Source: ECT2AJA-110-A sp035399845 (GTDB lineage: Bacteria > Planctomycetota > Phycisphaerae > UBA1845 > UTPLA1). Taken from it: a DNA stretch of 64,000 nucleotides. Made by a program: the position numbers and the translations under genes. This document shows positions 8,293-17,513 of this stretch, one piece after another (within the stretch, counting starts at the first letter, position 1; every line of letters begins with the position of its first letter). The DNA is taken from assembly GCA_035399845.1 (NCBI GenBank), contig DAOPJV010000003.1, positions 116,159 through 180,158 of the forward strand, given 5' to 3'. The notes beneath the pieces were generated by a model. It saw only the letters and a list, made by a program, of their open reading frames with translations, was not told where the DNA came from and searched no databases.

Positions 8293-10826
8293 CGCCCGAG
8301 TTGTTCCAACGCGCCAAGGGCGTCTTCCTGGACGCCTGCGAAATCCCGGAGTCGAAACGCGACGCCTTTCTGGGTGCGGTGTGCGCCGACGACGCGGCGC
8401 TGCGACAGGCGGTTGAGTCCCTGCTCGCCAGCGACGCGCGCCCCATGGCGCTGGTCGACGACCATGTTGTTCGGGGACAGCTTGAGAGCATGCTTGCCGA
8501 GGACGCCGGCGACGAATCGTCGAGCCGTGGCCTCGCGATCCCCGCGACGATCGGCGAATTCACGATCATCCGGAAGATCGGCGAAGGCGGCATGGGAACC
8601 GTCTATGAGGCGTCACAATCGGCGCCCCGGCGCGTTGTGGCGCTGAAAATGATGCGGGCGGACTTCGGAAGCCGTCAGCTCGTCCGACGCTTCCGGCGGG
8701 AAATCGACCTGCTCGGCCGTCTCGATCATCCGGGCATTGCGCGCATCTTCCAGGCGGGGACCGTGATGTCGCCGTCGGGCGAACAGCCCTACTTCGCCAT
8801 GGAACTGATCCGCGGCGAAACGCTCATGAGATCGGTGCGGCAGTCTCAGCTCGATCTCCGCACAAAAATCGAGCTGTTCACGGCGATCTGCGACGCGGTC
8901 CATTTCGCTCACCTGCGCGGCGTCATTCATCGAGACCTCAAGCCGGGCAACATCATGGTGAACGAGAGCGGGGCGCCCGTCATCCTTGATTTCGGCGTCG
9001 CGCGCGTAACGGACGCCGATGTCCAGATGACAACGCTGACGATCCACGCCGACCAGATTGTCGGCACGCTCGCCTACATGAGCCCGGAACAGGCGACGTC
9101 GTCCGCCCACGACATCGACGCCCGCGCGGACATCTACGCCCTGGGCGTGATTCTCTATGAGCTGCTGACGGGGCGACTGCCGCTCAATCTTGATGGCAAG
9201 TCCCTGGCGGACGCGGCCCTGGCCATCCGCGACGACGCGCCGACGCGCCTCAGCCACTTCGACAGGACGCTGCGCGGCGATCTGGAGACGATCGTGCGGA
9301 AGGCGATGGAGAAGGACCCCAATCGGCGCTATCTCTCCGCCGCCGATCTGTCGCAGGACCTGCGGCGCTACCTGGCCGACCAGCCGATCATCGCCCGGCC
9401 GCCGTCGGCCGTTTATGAGTTCCGCAAATTCGCGAAGCGGAATCGCGCGCTGGTCTCGACGATCTGCCTCGCCCTCACTGCCCTCGTCGCCGTCGCGGCA
9501 ATCGCCACGTTTGAGGCCGTCGCCGCAACCGAGGCGCGAACGATCGCCGAACAGGAAGCCGAACGCGCCAGAGCGAGCGTGACCTTCCTGAGCAATCTCC
9601 TTGCGTCCGCCGATCCGGATCGCGCCCTCGGCAGGGAAGTCACGGTCCGGGACATACTCGATCGAGCCTCGGACATGATCGATCATGGCGCCGTCGCCGA
9701 ACATCCCGCGACGCTCGCCGAACTGCACACGACGATCGGCCGAAGCTATCAGGCCCTGGGCGAATTCCAGGAGGCCAGGAAGCACCTGCAGCGCGCCTGC
9801 GATCTGAATCGCGAGGTCTTTGGGCCCACGAACGCGCGTGTCGCCAACAGCATCGACCTGATGGCGAACACACTCGTCAGCCTGAACGACTATTCGGGAG
9901 CGGAACGCCTCTTCCGCGAATCCAAGGCGATCCATGAGGCGCTCGGCGATGACCCGCACGCCTACGGCGACGTCTGGCCACAAAGCCTGGCGAGCGTTCT
10001 CTATTTCACGGGGCGTTATGTGGAGGCGGAAAGCGAGTATCGCGAGGCCGCCGAGATCTGCCGCAGGCACGGGATGGACTCCGCCCTCGCCCGCGCCCTG
10101 AACGGGCTGGGCATGTCACTCGAGGGACAGGCCCGATACGACGAGGGAATCCGACACCTCCAGGAAGCCGTCGAGATCTACGAACGACTCTACGGCGAAC
10201 TGAATACGGACGTCGCCTCCACGTACAACAACATGGCGAACTGCCTGGAGGCGGCGGGGCGATACGAGGAATCGCGACAGGCGCACCTGAAAGCGCTGTC
10301 GATCAATGAGAAGCTCCTGCCCCCGGACCATCCCAATGTCGCGCAGACGCTGGGCAATCTCTCCCTGGTCCTGCTGCGACTCGGCGACTTTCAGGAGTCG
10401 GAATCTCTCAGCCGCCGCGCCCTCGACCTGAAGGACAAGTCGCTGCCGCCAGTCCATCATTCCCGCGCCGCGACGCTCAACAACCTGGCGAAGGCCATTC
10501 TGGCGCAGGGACGCGCCGCCGAGGCGCTGGGGTTCTTCGACCGGGCCGTCGATGAGGCCGAGCAATCGCTGCCGGCCGGGCACCTCATGACCCTGGTTCT
10601 GCGAGCCAATCGGGCCAACTGCAGGGCGGCCAACGGACGCGTCGATGAGGCGGAGACGGAGCTCCTGGACTGCTACGAGAAGCTGGCCGCGTCGATGGGC
10701 CCCGATCATCGGCGGACCCGCGCCGTCGGCGATTTCGTCCACGACCTCTACGCATCCACGGGGCGCGCCGACGAGGCCGACGCCTGGCAATCGCGAACCT
10801 CAGTCACCTCAACACAACCCGACTGA
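8289..10826 (+). CDS. Membrane Ser/Thr protein kinase with C-terminal TPR repeats
   Basis: 845 residues. An N-terminal helical region (1-80) precedes a complete Hanks-type kinase domain: glycine loop GEGGMG (98-103), Lys120 in VALKMM, HRDLKPGN with catalytic Asp216, DFG at 234-236, and the activation-segment end YMSPEQA. One transmembrane helix follows at about 380-402 (ALVSTICLALTALVAVAAIA), then about ten TPR-like repeats to the C-terminus (for example ALNGLGMSLEGQARYDEGIRH type). Hence a cytosolic kinase with, by topology, an extracytoplasmic TPR sensor region, in the style of PknB-like planctomycete kinases. ATG overlaps the sigma factor stop. Substrate unknown; the coupled sigma factor is the obvious candidate (inference). 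Confidence 0.93.
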   Translation: MTPELFQRAKGVFLDACEIPESKRDAFLGAVCADDAALRQAVESLLASDARPMALVDDHVVRGQLESMLAEDAGDESSSRGLAIPATIGEFTIIRKIGEGGMGTVYEASQSAPRRVVALKMMRADFGSRQLVRRFRREIDLLGRLDHPGIARIFQAGTVMSPSGEQPYFAMELIRGETLMRSVRQSQLDLRTKIELFTAICDAVHFAHLRGVIHRDLKPGNIMVNESGAPVILDFGVARVTDADVQMTTLTIHADQIVGTLAYMSPEQATSSAHDIDARADIYALGVILYELLTGRLPLNLDGKSLADAALAIRDDAPTRLSHFDRTLRGDLETIVRKAMEKDPNRRYLSAADLSQDLRRYLADQPIIARPPSAVYEFRKFAKRNRALVSTICLALTALVAVAAIATFEAVAATEARTIAEQEAERARASVTFLSNLLASADPDRALGREVTVRDILDRASDMIDHGAVAEHPATLAELHTTIGRSYQALGEFQEARKHLQRACDLNREVFGPTNARVANSIDLMANTLVSLNDYSGAERLFRESKAIHEALGDDPHAYGDVWPQSLASVLYFTGRYVEAESEYREAAEICRRHGMDSALARALNGLGMSLEGQARYDEGIRHLQEAVEIYERLYGELNTDVASTYNNMANCLEAAGRYEESRQAHLKALSINEKLLPPDHPNVAQTLGNLSLVLLRLGDFQESESLSRRALDLKDKSLPPVHHSRAATLNNLAKAILAQGRAAEALGFFDRAVDEAEQSLPAGHLMTLVLRANRANCRAANGRVDEAETELLDCYEKLAASMGPDHRRTRAVGDFVHDLYASTGRADEADAWQSRTSVTSTQPD

Positions 10827-11303
10827 TCCCGCGCAAAATCTCTCCGGAATCCCTCCAGAGAAACCCAAACACTTACCGAATATACAGGGAGTGGATACTC
10901 CAGCGCACGACAACGCGGATTGGCGCCCGAGTCACGAATGCGTCCGTCGAGCGACGCGAGTCATCGAGTGTCGTCGACGTTACGCGGCGCGCCTGCGCGA
11001 TCCCCGCCCCTCAAATAAAGACGATTGTCTTGATAACAGGCGCCCCCCCGGCGACATCACTCGCGCGCAGCTGAACGCGCTTGCCGAGGTCCTCGACGCG
11101 TCACTACAACTGGCGCACAACGAGCCCGCGCCGCGCGCACGATGGAAGTACGATCCGCATGACAGGGACGCGGGAGATCGCCACAACATGCGCATTTCTT
11201 CCTGATGCGCGATCGGCGTCGTCGACAGCGCGGACGCCGATTGTCGCGGCGGCGAGCGGGTCGAAAATGAGCCAATACGCCCCAAAACTATGCAATATGC
11301 ACA

Positions 11304-11338
11304 TAAAAAAAGGCCCGCCGAGCCGGCGGGCCTTTTTA
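11304..11338. terminator. Strong bidirectional rho-independent terminator
   Basis: A perfect 10-bp stem, AGGCCCGCCG with CGGCGGGCCT (11311-11320 and 11324-11333), has a three-base loop and is flanked by seven A on the left and five T on the right, so it can act on both strands. It lies 480 bases after the kinase gene. Confidence 0.85.
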
Positions 11339-11404
11339 GTGCGTCCCCAACTCTCGGGCCGGAGAGTAGAGAAAAGGAAAGGAAGTCTCACGTTGGGGAC
11401 GCAC
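11339..11404. repeat. Palindromic element with GTGCGTCCCCAAC termini
   Basis: Perfect 13-bp terminal inverted repeats, GTGCGTCCCCAAC (11339-11351) and GTTGGGGACGCAC (11392-11404), enclose 40 bases with an inner hairpin ACTCTC/GAGAGT. From memory, such GTGCGTCCCC termini occur beside REP-associated tyrosine transposase genes in other bacteria. No transposase is present here, so it would be a non-autonomous copy or remnant. Confidence 0.55.
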
Positions 11405-12027
11405 ACGTAATCATGCGCTATTCTCGTCAAAAGGACAAGCGCCTTTTCATGAATTTGAATGGTCACGCGTGTCGGAATCGAATGGATGTGCTGGAACCTG
11501 TCACTCCGCCATGGCGCCTTGTTGTCAACGGACTCACGTTTGTCTTTGTGATACTGATTCGCAGAGTTCGCATGGCGCAATATCCGTCAGATAGTGACCC
11601 GTCGTCGATCGACGCAACATAGGTAATGACCACACGCTGTCCGGCGCGACCGGAGGCTCGCCCATCACGTCTGCCCCGTCAGCGCGCCCGTTCGTGACCA
11701 TGGCGGGCCGAATCGTCACGCCTTCCGCCGACCGATGCGTGATATCGATAACCCCCATTGGTGGATCCGCCGTTCGATGGTGAATCGACGCCACCCACCG
11801 TCCGCCGTGACAACGCCGCGAATTCCGGATTTGCCGGGACCAGGGGCGGGACCGCCGCCGTCCGAATATCCCCCGAGTCCAACGAATGTGACGATAATAC
11901 CGCGGCGCCGAAACCTGAATGCGGTCCCCGCGCAGCGCCCGGACTCGTGATTTTCCCGCCTTGGCCCGCTAAAATGGCGGCCAGAGAGAAGTTGTCTTCC
12001 CGTATTCAAACCTTGAGGTAGCCCTCC

Positions 12028-12702
12028 ATGAATCGCCGATTTTCCGTCATTTTTGCAGTTTCCGTCCTCGTGACCGCCGCGGCGTGTTCGATCGTCGCCG
12101 TCATGGCGGGGCCTGCCCAGGCGCCGCCGGCGGACACACCTTCGACGCAGGGACCGCGGGCGTCCGCGCCGACGTTGCCCGCCGCCGTCGATGACGTGCT
12201 CTACGCCCGCGCCTTCCGAACGGACACGCCCTTCACGCACTGGTGGCGCAAGGAACGGCCCCAGGTGAACCACGGTTATCTGTTTGTCCTGAAGGTCAAC
12301 CCGCACCTCGTCACGCCTCGGCAGACGGCGGAGCCTGTGCTCTACGTGGGCGCTCAGACGGCCGAGCGCCTCAACACTGGCAACGAACAGGGGCATATCG
12401 TCGTGATCGTTCCGGGCGATGTCGATCTGGCGACGGCGAAGTTCTGGTTCGGCAGTCGAGAGCTGCCGGAACGAATCGACCTGGCGGAGATTCAGCGGCA
12501 GATCGCCCTGGCCGACCAGGCCGGTATTTCCAGCCCGTCCGCCGCGGCAATGGCGGCGGCCGTCGCGGCCGGTGGCCAGCCGCTCGTCGTTTCCGATCGC
12601 GCCAAACTCCTGGAGACGGCGGCCGAACTCATCGTTCAGGAGTCGCCCACGGAAACGGACGTCGCCCAGCAGTTACTGCCCGTTTCGGGCGCCGGCGCCT
12701 GA
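12028..12702 (+). CDS. Hypothetical exported protein
   Basis: 224 residues. An N-terminal signal (about 1-28, with VTAAAC near 15-20 as a possible but atypical lipobox) is followed by a Pro/Ala-rich linker. The core contains LYVGAQTAERLNTGNEQGHIVVIVPG and a predicted alpha/beta layout, then an Ala-rich helical tail. I do not recognise a family. GAGG at about 12015 supports the ATG at 12028. It precedes the large secreted hydrolase gene in the same direction, with a hairpin between them. Confidence 0.75.
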   Translation: MNRRFSVIFAVSVLVTAAACSIVAVMAGPAQAPPADTPSTQGPRASAPTLPAAVDDVLYARAFRTDTPFTHWWRKERPQVNHGYLFVLKVNPHLVTPRQTAEPVLYVGAQTAERLNTGNEQGHIVVIVPGDVDLATAKFWFGSRELPERIDLAEIQRQIALADQAGISSPSAAAMAAAVAAGGQPLVVSDRAKLLETAAELIVQESPTETDVAQQLLPVSGAGA

Positions 12703-12725
12703 GTCGTCGAACTCCCGGCTTGAAT

Positions 12726-12747
12726 CGGGGCGCTGAATGGCGCCCCG
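12726..12747 (+). terminator. Hairpin after the 12028 gene, possible weak terminator
   Basis: CGGGGCGC and GCGCCCCG form an 8-bp stem with a six-base loop 24 bases after the stop codon. No T tract follows, so termination would be weak; it could instead be an mRNA-end hairpin. Confidence 0.3.
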
Positions 12748-12835
12748 CGAGACAACAGGTTCCACAATTGGGGGAATACGGCGTGGCGACAACAGGCCCC
12801 CCGAAACGTCGCGCCATCATCAGGAATCATCTGAC

Positions 12836-15679
12836 ATGAATCGAATTCATCAACTCGCCGCAATCGTATTCTGTTTCGGACTGGCGCAAACCGCGCCCGC
12901 GCTTGCCCAGCTTTCCGTGACATCGACGGAACTCGCCGGCAACCCGCTGACCCAGTACCCGTTTTTCGAGTACGTTCGCGCGTTCAATGAAAACGCGCCC
13001 GTGTCACTCGCCATCGACCCGACGCGATTTCCCGGCGTCAACGGTTCGCCGGTCGATATTTACGTCACGGAGGCCCGCAACACGGCACAGTGGGGCGCTG
13101 ACAACATGCTTGTCGATGCCCGCGCGGCCGGCCCCGATACCGTGACGTTCAACGGCGCCAACATCCAGGCCAACACAATTGAGATTGCCGGCCCCAATGA
13201 ACTTTCCGGCGACGCCGGAATCGGGTTCGGCGTCGGCTACGACGTTGTCATCGACGTCAATCAGAACGGTCTGCTTGACACCGGCGACATCATTGACGGC
13301 TACAGCGCCGCCTCCGGGTTCTACGTCGTCAATGACCTGAACCAGATGGGGCCCCTCGATGTCACGACGATCGAGCACAGCGTGGGAACCGTGTTCGACA
13401 TTCCCGCGGGCTTCACGAACGAACGCATTTATTACCCATCGAATATCTCGGGCATGACGGCCCGCCCCCTCGTCGTCGTCTCCCACGGCAACGGCCATCA
13501 GTACATCTGGTACGACCACATCGGCGAGTACCTCGCTTCCTACGGCTATGTCGTCATGGCGCACCAGAACAACACGGTCCCCGGCATCGAAACCTCGGCC
13601 ACAACGATCATCGGCCATACCGAGGCGTTCCTCGCGCAGCGCGGCGTCATCAACGGCGGCGCCCTCTCGGGTAAGATCGACACGACGAAAATCACCTGGA
13701 TCGGCCACAGCCGCGGCGCCGAAGCCATCACGCGGGCCTACGATCGCATTTTCGACGGCGTCTATGTGCCCGTGAACTTCAGCATCAACAATCTTCGCCT
13801 GCTGAGCAGCATGCTGCCGACCGACTTTCTCGGCACGGGGAATTCCGACCCGCACAATTCCCACTACCACCTGTGGACGGCCGCGGCCGACGCCGACGTC
13901 GACGGTGGCCCCGAGAGCGACATCGGCCAGACGTTCCACCTGCACGACCGCGCAACGAACTATCGCCACTCGACGATCGTGCAGGGCGCCGGCCACGGCG
14001 ACTTCCACGATGGTCCGACAGGGTCCGTCGCCTTCGGTCCCTGCCTCATCGGCCGCGCCGACACGCACAGGATCCTGCTGCCTTACCTGCGAGCCCTGAT
14101 TGAATACTACAACAAGGGCAATGTGCCCGCGCAGGACTTCTTCACCCGGCAATGGGAGGCGTTCCACTCGATCGGAGCGCCGACCAACAACTGCATCGTC
14201 GTCTCGCACACGTTCCACAACGGCGCGGACCAGAGCGCATTTGTCATCGATGACTACCAGGCGCAGTTCCAGGTGAATCGGGCCAGTTCAGGTGGGCTCG
14301 TGACGACGAACGTCAGCGATCCCGTTGAGGATCGGTTCGACGACGGCGACCTGTCATTCACGTGGACGGAGGGCGATCCGGAGAATGGCATGACCTACGC
14401 CAGCGCCACAGACACGTCGCGCGGCGTCATCCTGGACTGGGACCAGGCGGATCGTTTCTACGAAATCAGCATCATCCCGAATCGACGGAATTTCAACGAA
14501 TATCAGTTCCTGAGCTTCCGCGCCTGCCAGACGACGCGCCATCCGCTCACAATCGCCGAGCTTGGCGATCTGACGTTCAGCGTCGCCCTTCGCGATACCA
14601 ACGGCGCCCTGCGACGCATCAACATCGGCGCCTACGGCGGCGGCATCGAGGAACCTTACGCCAGGACCGGCGCCGGCTTCGGCCAGGGCTGGGGCAATGA
14701 GTTCGAAACGATTCGCATCCGCCTGACGGACTTCCTGACCAACGGCAGCGGTCTCGATCTGACGAACATCGCCGCCGTGCGGTTTGAATTCGGTCCCTCC
14801 TTCGGATCGACCCAGGGACGCATCGGTCTCGACCAGATAGAAGTCACCAACGACGCGCCCGCCTTCGGTGGCGGCTTCCAGGCCCCCGCCGACCCGCGCG
14901 GGGCCTGCTGTCTTGAGAGCACGGAGTGCCTCAACGCCCTGCCGCGCGTGGACTGCGTGAGTCTCGGCGGCGTCTGGACAGGAACGGACACGACCTGTGA
15001 CACTGTGACCTGCGGTGAATCCGAAGTCCTGTCAGAAACCGAAGAGGAGAAGCCGCCGTTTGTCGTCAGCCTGCTCACACCGGACAATCGCGAAATCTCA
15101 ATCGTGTCTCCGGCCGGCACGAAGATCGAGAACGCGGCGATCATCCCCAACCCATCGCCGTCCGACGCGCCGGCGAACGTTGGTTTCCCTGTCGGCTTCC
15201 TGACCTACCAGGTCACGGGCATCCCGTCGAGCGGCAGTGTTCAGGTCACGATCATTCTTCCGAGCAATGTGGCCATCAACAGCTACTGGAAGTACGGGCC
15301 GACGCCCGACAACACGACGCCGCACTGGTACAACTTCGATTTCGACGGCACGACGGGCACGCTGATCGAGGGCGCCAACCTCATCAAGCTCCACTATGTG
15401 GATGGCGGCCGGGGCGACATCGACCTCATGGCCAACGGGATGATCACGGACCCGGGCGGCGCCGGCGTCATCCTCGGCGTTCCGACGGGTCCGCCCACGA
15501 CGAACCCGACGACGAACACGAATGACAACACGGACAACACCAACGACAACACGCAGGACATGAATGACATGATTCCGAACACCTGCGGTTGCGGCAATGG
15601 CGCCGAGAGCGCACTGATGGCGCCGATGCTCCTCATTGGCTGCGTCGCCATGCGTCGCCGAAACCGACGACGCCGCTGA
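12836..15679 (+). CDS. Secreted alpha/beta hydrolase with Cys-rich motif and C-terminal sorting tail
   Basis: 947 residues from the ATG at 12836 (AGGAA upstream; an in-frame ATG at 12737 would bury the signal peptide). Signal peptide ends near APALA (about 20-24). An EF-hand-like stretch DVNQNGLLDTGDIID sits at about 140-154. The hydrolase core has an HGNGH oxyanion loop (217-221) and nucleophile Ser292 in GHSRG, as in PET-hydrolase and chlorophyllase-like esterases, with AGHGDFHD as the likely catalytic His region. After a beta-rich part comes RGACC near residue 688 with the planctomycete-style spaced cysteines, then an Asn/Thr/Asp linker and a tail CGCGNG, hydrophobic segment, RRRNRRRR. The tail looks like a protein-sorting signal processed at Cys. 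Substrate unknown. Confidence 0.85.
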   Translation: MNRIHQLAAIVFCFGLAQTAPALAQLSVTSTELAGNPLTQYPFFEYVRAFNENAPVSLAIDPTRFPGVNGSPVDIYVTEARNTAQWGADNMLVDARAAGPDTVTFNGANIQANTIEIAGPNELSGDAGIGFGVGYDVVIDVNQNGLLDTGDIIDGYSAASGFYVVNDLNQMGPLDVTTIEHSVGTVFDIPAGFTNERIYYPSNISGMTARPLVVVSHGNGHQYIWYDHIGEYLASYGYVVMAHQNNTVPGIETSATTIIGHTEAFLAQRGVINGGALSGKIDTTKITWIGHSRGAEAITRAYDRIFDGVYVPVNFSINNLRLLSSMLPTDFLGTGNSDPHNSHYHLWTAAADADVDGGPESDIGQTFHLHDRATNYRHSTIVQGAGHGDFHDGPTGSVAFGPCLIGRADTHRILLPYLRALIEYYNKGNVPAQDFFTRQWEAFHSIGAPTNNCIVVSHTFHNGADQSAFVIDDYQAQFQVNRASSGGLVTTNVSDPVEDRFDDGDLSFTWTEGDPENGMTYASATDTSRGVILDWDQADRFYEISIIPNRRNFNEYQFLSFRACQTTRHPLTIAELGDLTFSVALRDTNGALRRINIGAYGGGIEEPYARTGAGFGQGWGNEFETIRIRLTDFLTNGSGLDLTNIAAVRFEFGPSFGSTQGRIGLDQIEVTNDAPAFGGGFQAPADPRGACCLESTECLNALPRVDCVSLGGVWTGTDTTCDTVTCGESEVLSETEEEKPPFVVSLLTPDNREISIVSPAGTKIENAAIIPNPSPSDAPANVGFPVGFLTYQVTGIPSSGSVQVTIILPSNVAINSYWKYGPTPDNTTPHWYNFDFDGTTGTLIEGANLIKLHYVDGGRGDIDLMANGMITDPGGAGVILGVPTGPPTTNPTTNTNDNTDNTNDNTQDMNDMIPNTCGCGNGAESALMAPMLLIGCVAMRRRNRRRR

Positions 15680-15697
15680 CACCGCGTTGAACTCATG

Positions 15698-15748
15698 AAA
15701 AAACAGGAGCCGTTCCGACAGGCCTCGCGCCCGTCGGAACGGCTCTTT
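15698..15748. terminator. Bidirectional terminator between convergent genes
   Basis: GAGCCGTTCCGAC (15706-15718) pairs perfectly with GTCGGAACGGCTC (15732-15744), with six A before and four T after. It serves both the hydrolase gene (plus) and the DUF1801-like gene (minus). Confidence 0.88.
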
Positions 15749-15802
15749 TCATTCATCACGCTGCGAGGGTGTTTGTTCACCCGGCGCCACGGCCGATCGA
15801 CA

Positions 15803-16432
15803 TCACGACGCCTTCGACGTCTTCCCGCCGGCCTTCTTCTTCGTCGCCGCCTTGCGGGCCGGGACCTTTTTGGCGGCCGTCTTCCTTGCGGGCGCTTTCT
15901 TCGTCAGCTTCTTCTTCACCGACGTCTTCTTCTTTGCCGGCGTCTTCTTCTGACCCGACGCCGAAGCGCCGCTCCGTTTGGACGGCGGAAGAATCGACTC
16001 GTACGTCGCGATGAAGGACTCGACGCTGAATTTGCGAATCGTGTCGCCAATGGCGTCCAGGGCGATCCCTTCGAGGTTCCTGCAGCGAACGCACGCCTTG
16101 CCCATATCCAGCTTCTTACCCGTCTTCTTCCATGCGTCCTCGAATTCGCGTTTGAGCTTCTCATCCATATAGACGCAGAAGAGATAAAGTCCGATGTGGT
16201 TCTTCTGAGAGGCGATCTGCACGAACGGCAGCGGCTGCCGGGGATCGCAATGGTAGCCCGGCGGATACACGCTGTGCGGAACGAAATAGCCGATCATTCC
16301 GTACTGCATGCCCTCCTGGAATCCCCTGCCCAGATTCCTGTTGATCACTTTTCGAATCGCGTTGATGGCGACGCGCCGATCCTCCGGCAACGCTTTGAGA
16401 TACGCTTCAATCGTTGTCGCTTTGCTCTGCAT
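15803..16432 (-). CDS. DUF1801-like domain protein with Lys/Ala-rich histone H1-like tail
   Basis: 209 residues. The first about 145 residues resemble the DUF1801 (YdhG-like) family: IEAYLKALPEDRRVAINAIR at the start, then GMIGYFVP and FVQIASQKNHIGLYLF. The last about 55 residues are almost only Lys, Ala, Pro, Thr and Arg in repeats such as KKAPARKTAAKKVPARKAA, like bacterial histone H1-type tails, so nucleic-acid binding is plausible. ATG 16432 has GGGAGA at good distance; an ATG 24 bases upstream is in frame but less well placed. Convergent with the hydrolase, sharing its terminator. Confidence 0.82.
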   Translation of the reverse strand: MQSKATTIEAYLKALPEDRRVAINAIRKVINRNLGRGFQEGMQYGMIGYFVPHSVYPPGYHCDPRQPLPFVQIASQKNHIGLYLFCVYMDEKLKREFEDAWKKTGKKLDMGKACVRCRNLEGIALDAIGDTIRKFSVESFIATYESILPPSKRSGASASGQKKTPAKKKTSVKKKLTKKAPARKTAAKKVPARKAATKKKAGGKTSKAS

Positions 16433-16520
16433 TCGCAGTCTCCCGCGGTCCGTCATCCCGGCCGCCCGCTGGTCCCGATTCCCCCGGGGAAGAAAAGCCT
16501 GAACCGAACGAGGCCCGATC

Positions 16521-17171
16521 TCAGTTCGGGTTCCTGAAGAACATCGCCGTGTACCAGACATTGCCGCCGTTTCGGCGAACACCTATGCCGCAATGGGTCC
16601 ACGCGGGCATCGTCTGCGCACCGCTCACGGGCATCGGCGCATCGAGCTGCGTGTGATGCCCGGGGGACGTCACCCACGCGTCGACCGCATCCTGCCCTGT
16701 GAGACCCGCGTTGACGGCCATGTAGAGATTCTCGCCGACGAAGGGGTTGCCGCTTGTCGGATCGATCGTTCCATCCGGATCGTGCATGATCCCCGCATCG
16801 AGCGCCCGTGTCGCCGGATCCTTGCCCGTGTTCGGATCGACGTGCTCGAAGAAACTGCCGGCCTCCATGGCCAGACAATGGGCGTACCCAACATTGGCGC
16901 CGGCGGCGTACCACGTGTAGGCGGGTAAGCTCTTACCCGCCCGATGGTTGTTGATCGCCGTCAGGGCGTCCATCGCGAGCTGAAGCTCTTCGGCGCTCAT
17001 GCTGGCGCCGCTCGTATTCATATTCGTGTTCGTGTTGGTATTGGTGTTCGCGCCGCCGTTGGTATTGGTGTTTCCGGTCACGCCCGACATCGTGTTCGGA
17101 CATCCGTTCATCCCCATGGCGGTGAGGCCCAGCAACGACGTAATAACAATGCGACTACCGACATGCTTCAT
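16521..17171 (-). CDS. CAP (SCP/PR-1) domain lipoprotein
   Basis: 216 residues. The signal peptide ends at MNGC (Cys24), followed by an Asn/Thr/Gly low-complexity linker. The CAP domain follows: INNHRAGK, the His-containing FFEHVDPNTGKDP, GENLY, AVDAWVTSPGHH and HCGIGV...YTAMF. These cover the CAP1-CAP4 signatures, with the conserved His and Glu of the cavity visible. CAP proteins are extracellular with varied roles (protease-like, lipid binding), so the role here is undetermined. ATG 17171 is chosen because AGGAG lies 8 bases upstream; an upstream extension to 17270 lacks a signal sequence. Confidence 0.9.
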   Translation of the reverse strand: MKHVGSRIVITSLLGLTAMGMNGCPNTMSGVTGNTNTNGGANTNTNTNTNMNTSGASMSAEELQLAMDALTAINNHRAGKSLPAYTWYAAGANVGYAHCLAMEAGSFFEHVDPNTGKDPATRALDAGIMHDPDGTIDPTSGNPFVGENLYMAVNAGLTGQDAVDAWVTSPGHHTQLDAPMPVSGAQTMPAWTHCGIGVRRNGGNVWYTAMFFRNPN

Positions 17172-17513
17172 GACACGACTCCTGGACACGCCGACGCAAC
17201 ATCCATCCGGACGCGATCGATCGCAATCGAATTCACCTAAGCGGAACAATGGACGCCAGACGACTGGCATTCTACCGAGCGGCGATCCTCACCGGAAGCG
17301 CCGAACGAAGACGCGTCACGTCGCGATTCAATCATCGTTCGACGAAACGTCGTGAAATTTGCCGGATCTTAACACTGGATTTGCGGGGTTCCACCTTGTC
17401 GATCCCGCGTCGCGCCGTACCTTACGCGCGGAGGCGGCAGGGAATCGAGAATGCCTGAATTCACGCCAGACCCTCGCGTATCACATCCATCACAAACTTC
17501 AGGAGAAGCACGC
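17172..17513. other. Divergent intergenic region before the M64-type peptidase gene
   Basis: 342 bases between two divergent exported-protein genes. Besides the candidate promoter at 17396-17423 and the AGGAGAAG ribosome site of the downstream gene (about 17501), nothing distinctive is seen. Confidence 0.5.
17396..17423 (+). promoter_or_regulatory. Candidate sigma-70-like promoter of the M64 peptidase gene
   Basis: TTGTCG (17396-17401) and TACCTT (17418-17423) are separated by 16 bases, about 90 bases upstream of the start codon. Both hexamers are partial matches. Confidence 0.28.

Larger units (their letters stand above)
10827..12027. other. 1.2-kb intergenic region without a convincing gene
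   Basis: Short open frames exist on both strands, but none has a ribosome-binding site with a recognisable protein, and their composition is inconsistent. The stretch holds a strong bidirectional terminator (11304-11338), an adjoining palindromic element (11339-11404), and otherwise sequence I cannot assign. Part of 11640-12000 may be a decayed gene. The promoter for the 12028 gene should lie near its 3-prime end. Confidence 0.5.

Noticed and set aside
12737..12835. N-terminal extension of the secreted hydrolase from an ATG at 12737
   Set aside because: It would place the signal peptide 33 residues in, and the ATG at 12836 has AGGAA at proper spacing.
17181..17513. Possible tRNA or riboswitch in the larger intergenic gaps (7412-7722, 10827-12027, 17172-17513, 54765-55182)
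   Set aside because: I looked for T-loop GGTTCRANTCC, cloverleaf spacing and known riboswitch cores by eye and saw none. A covariance search would be decisive.
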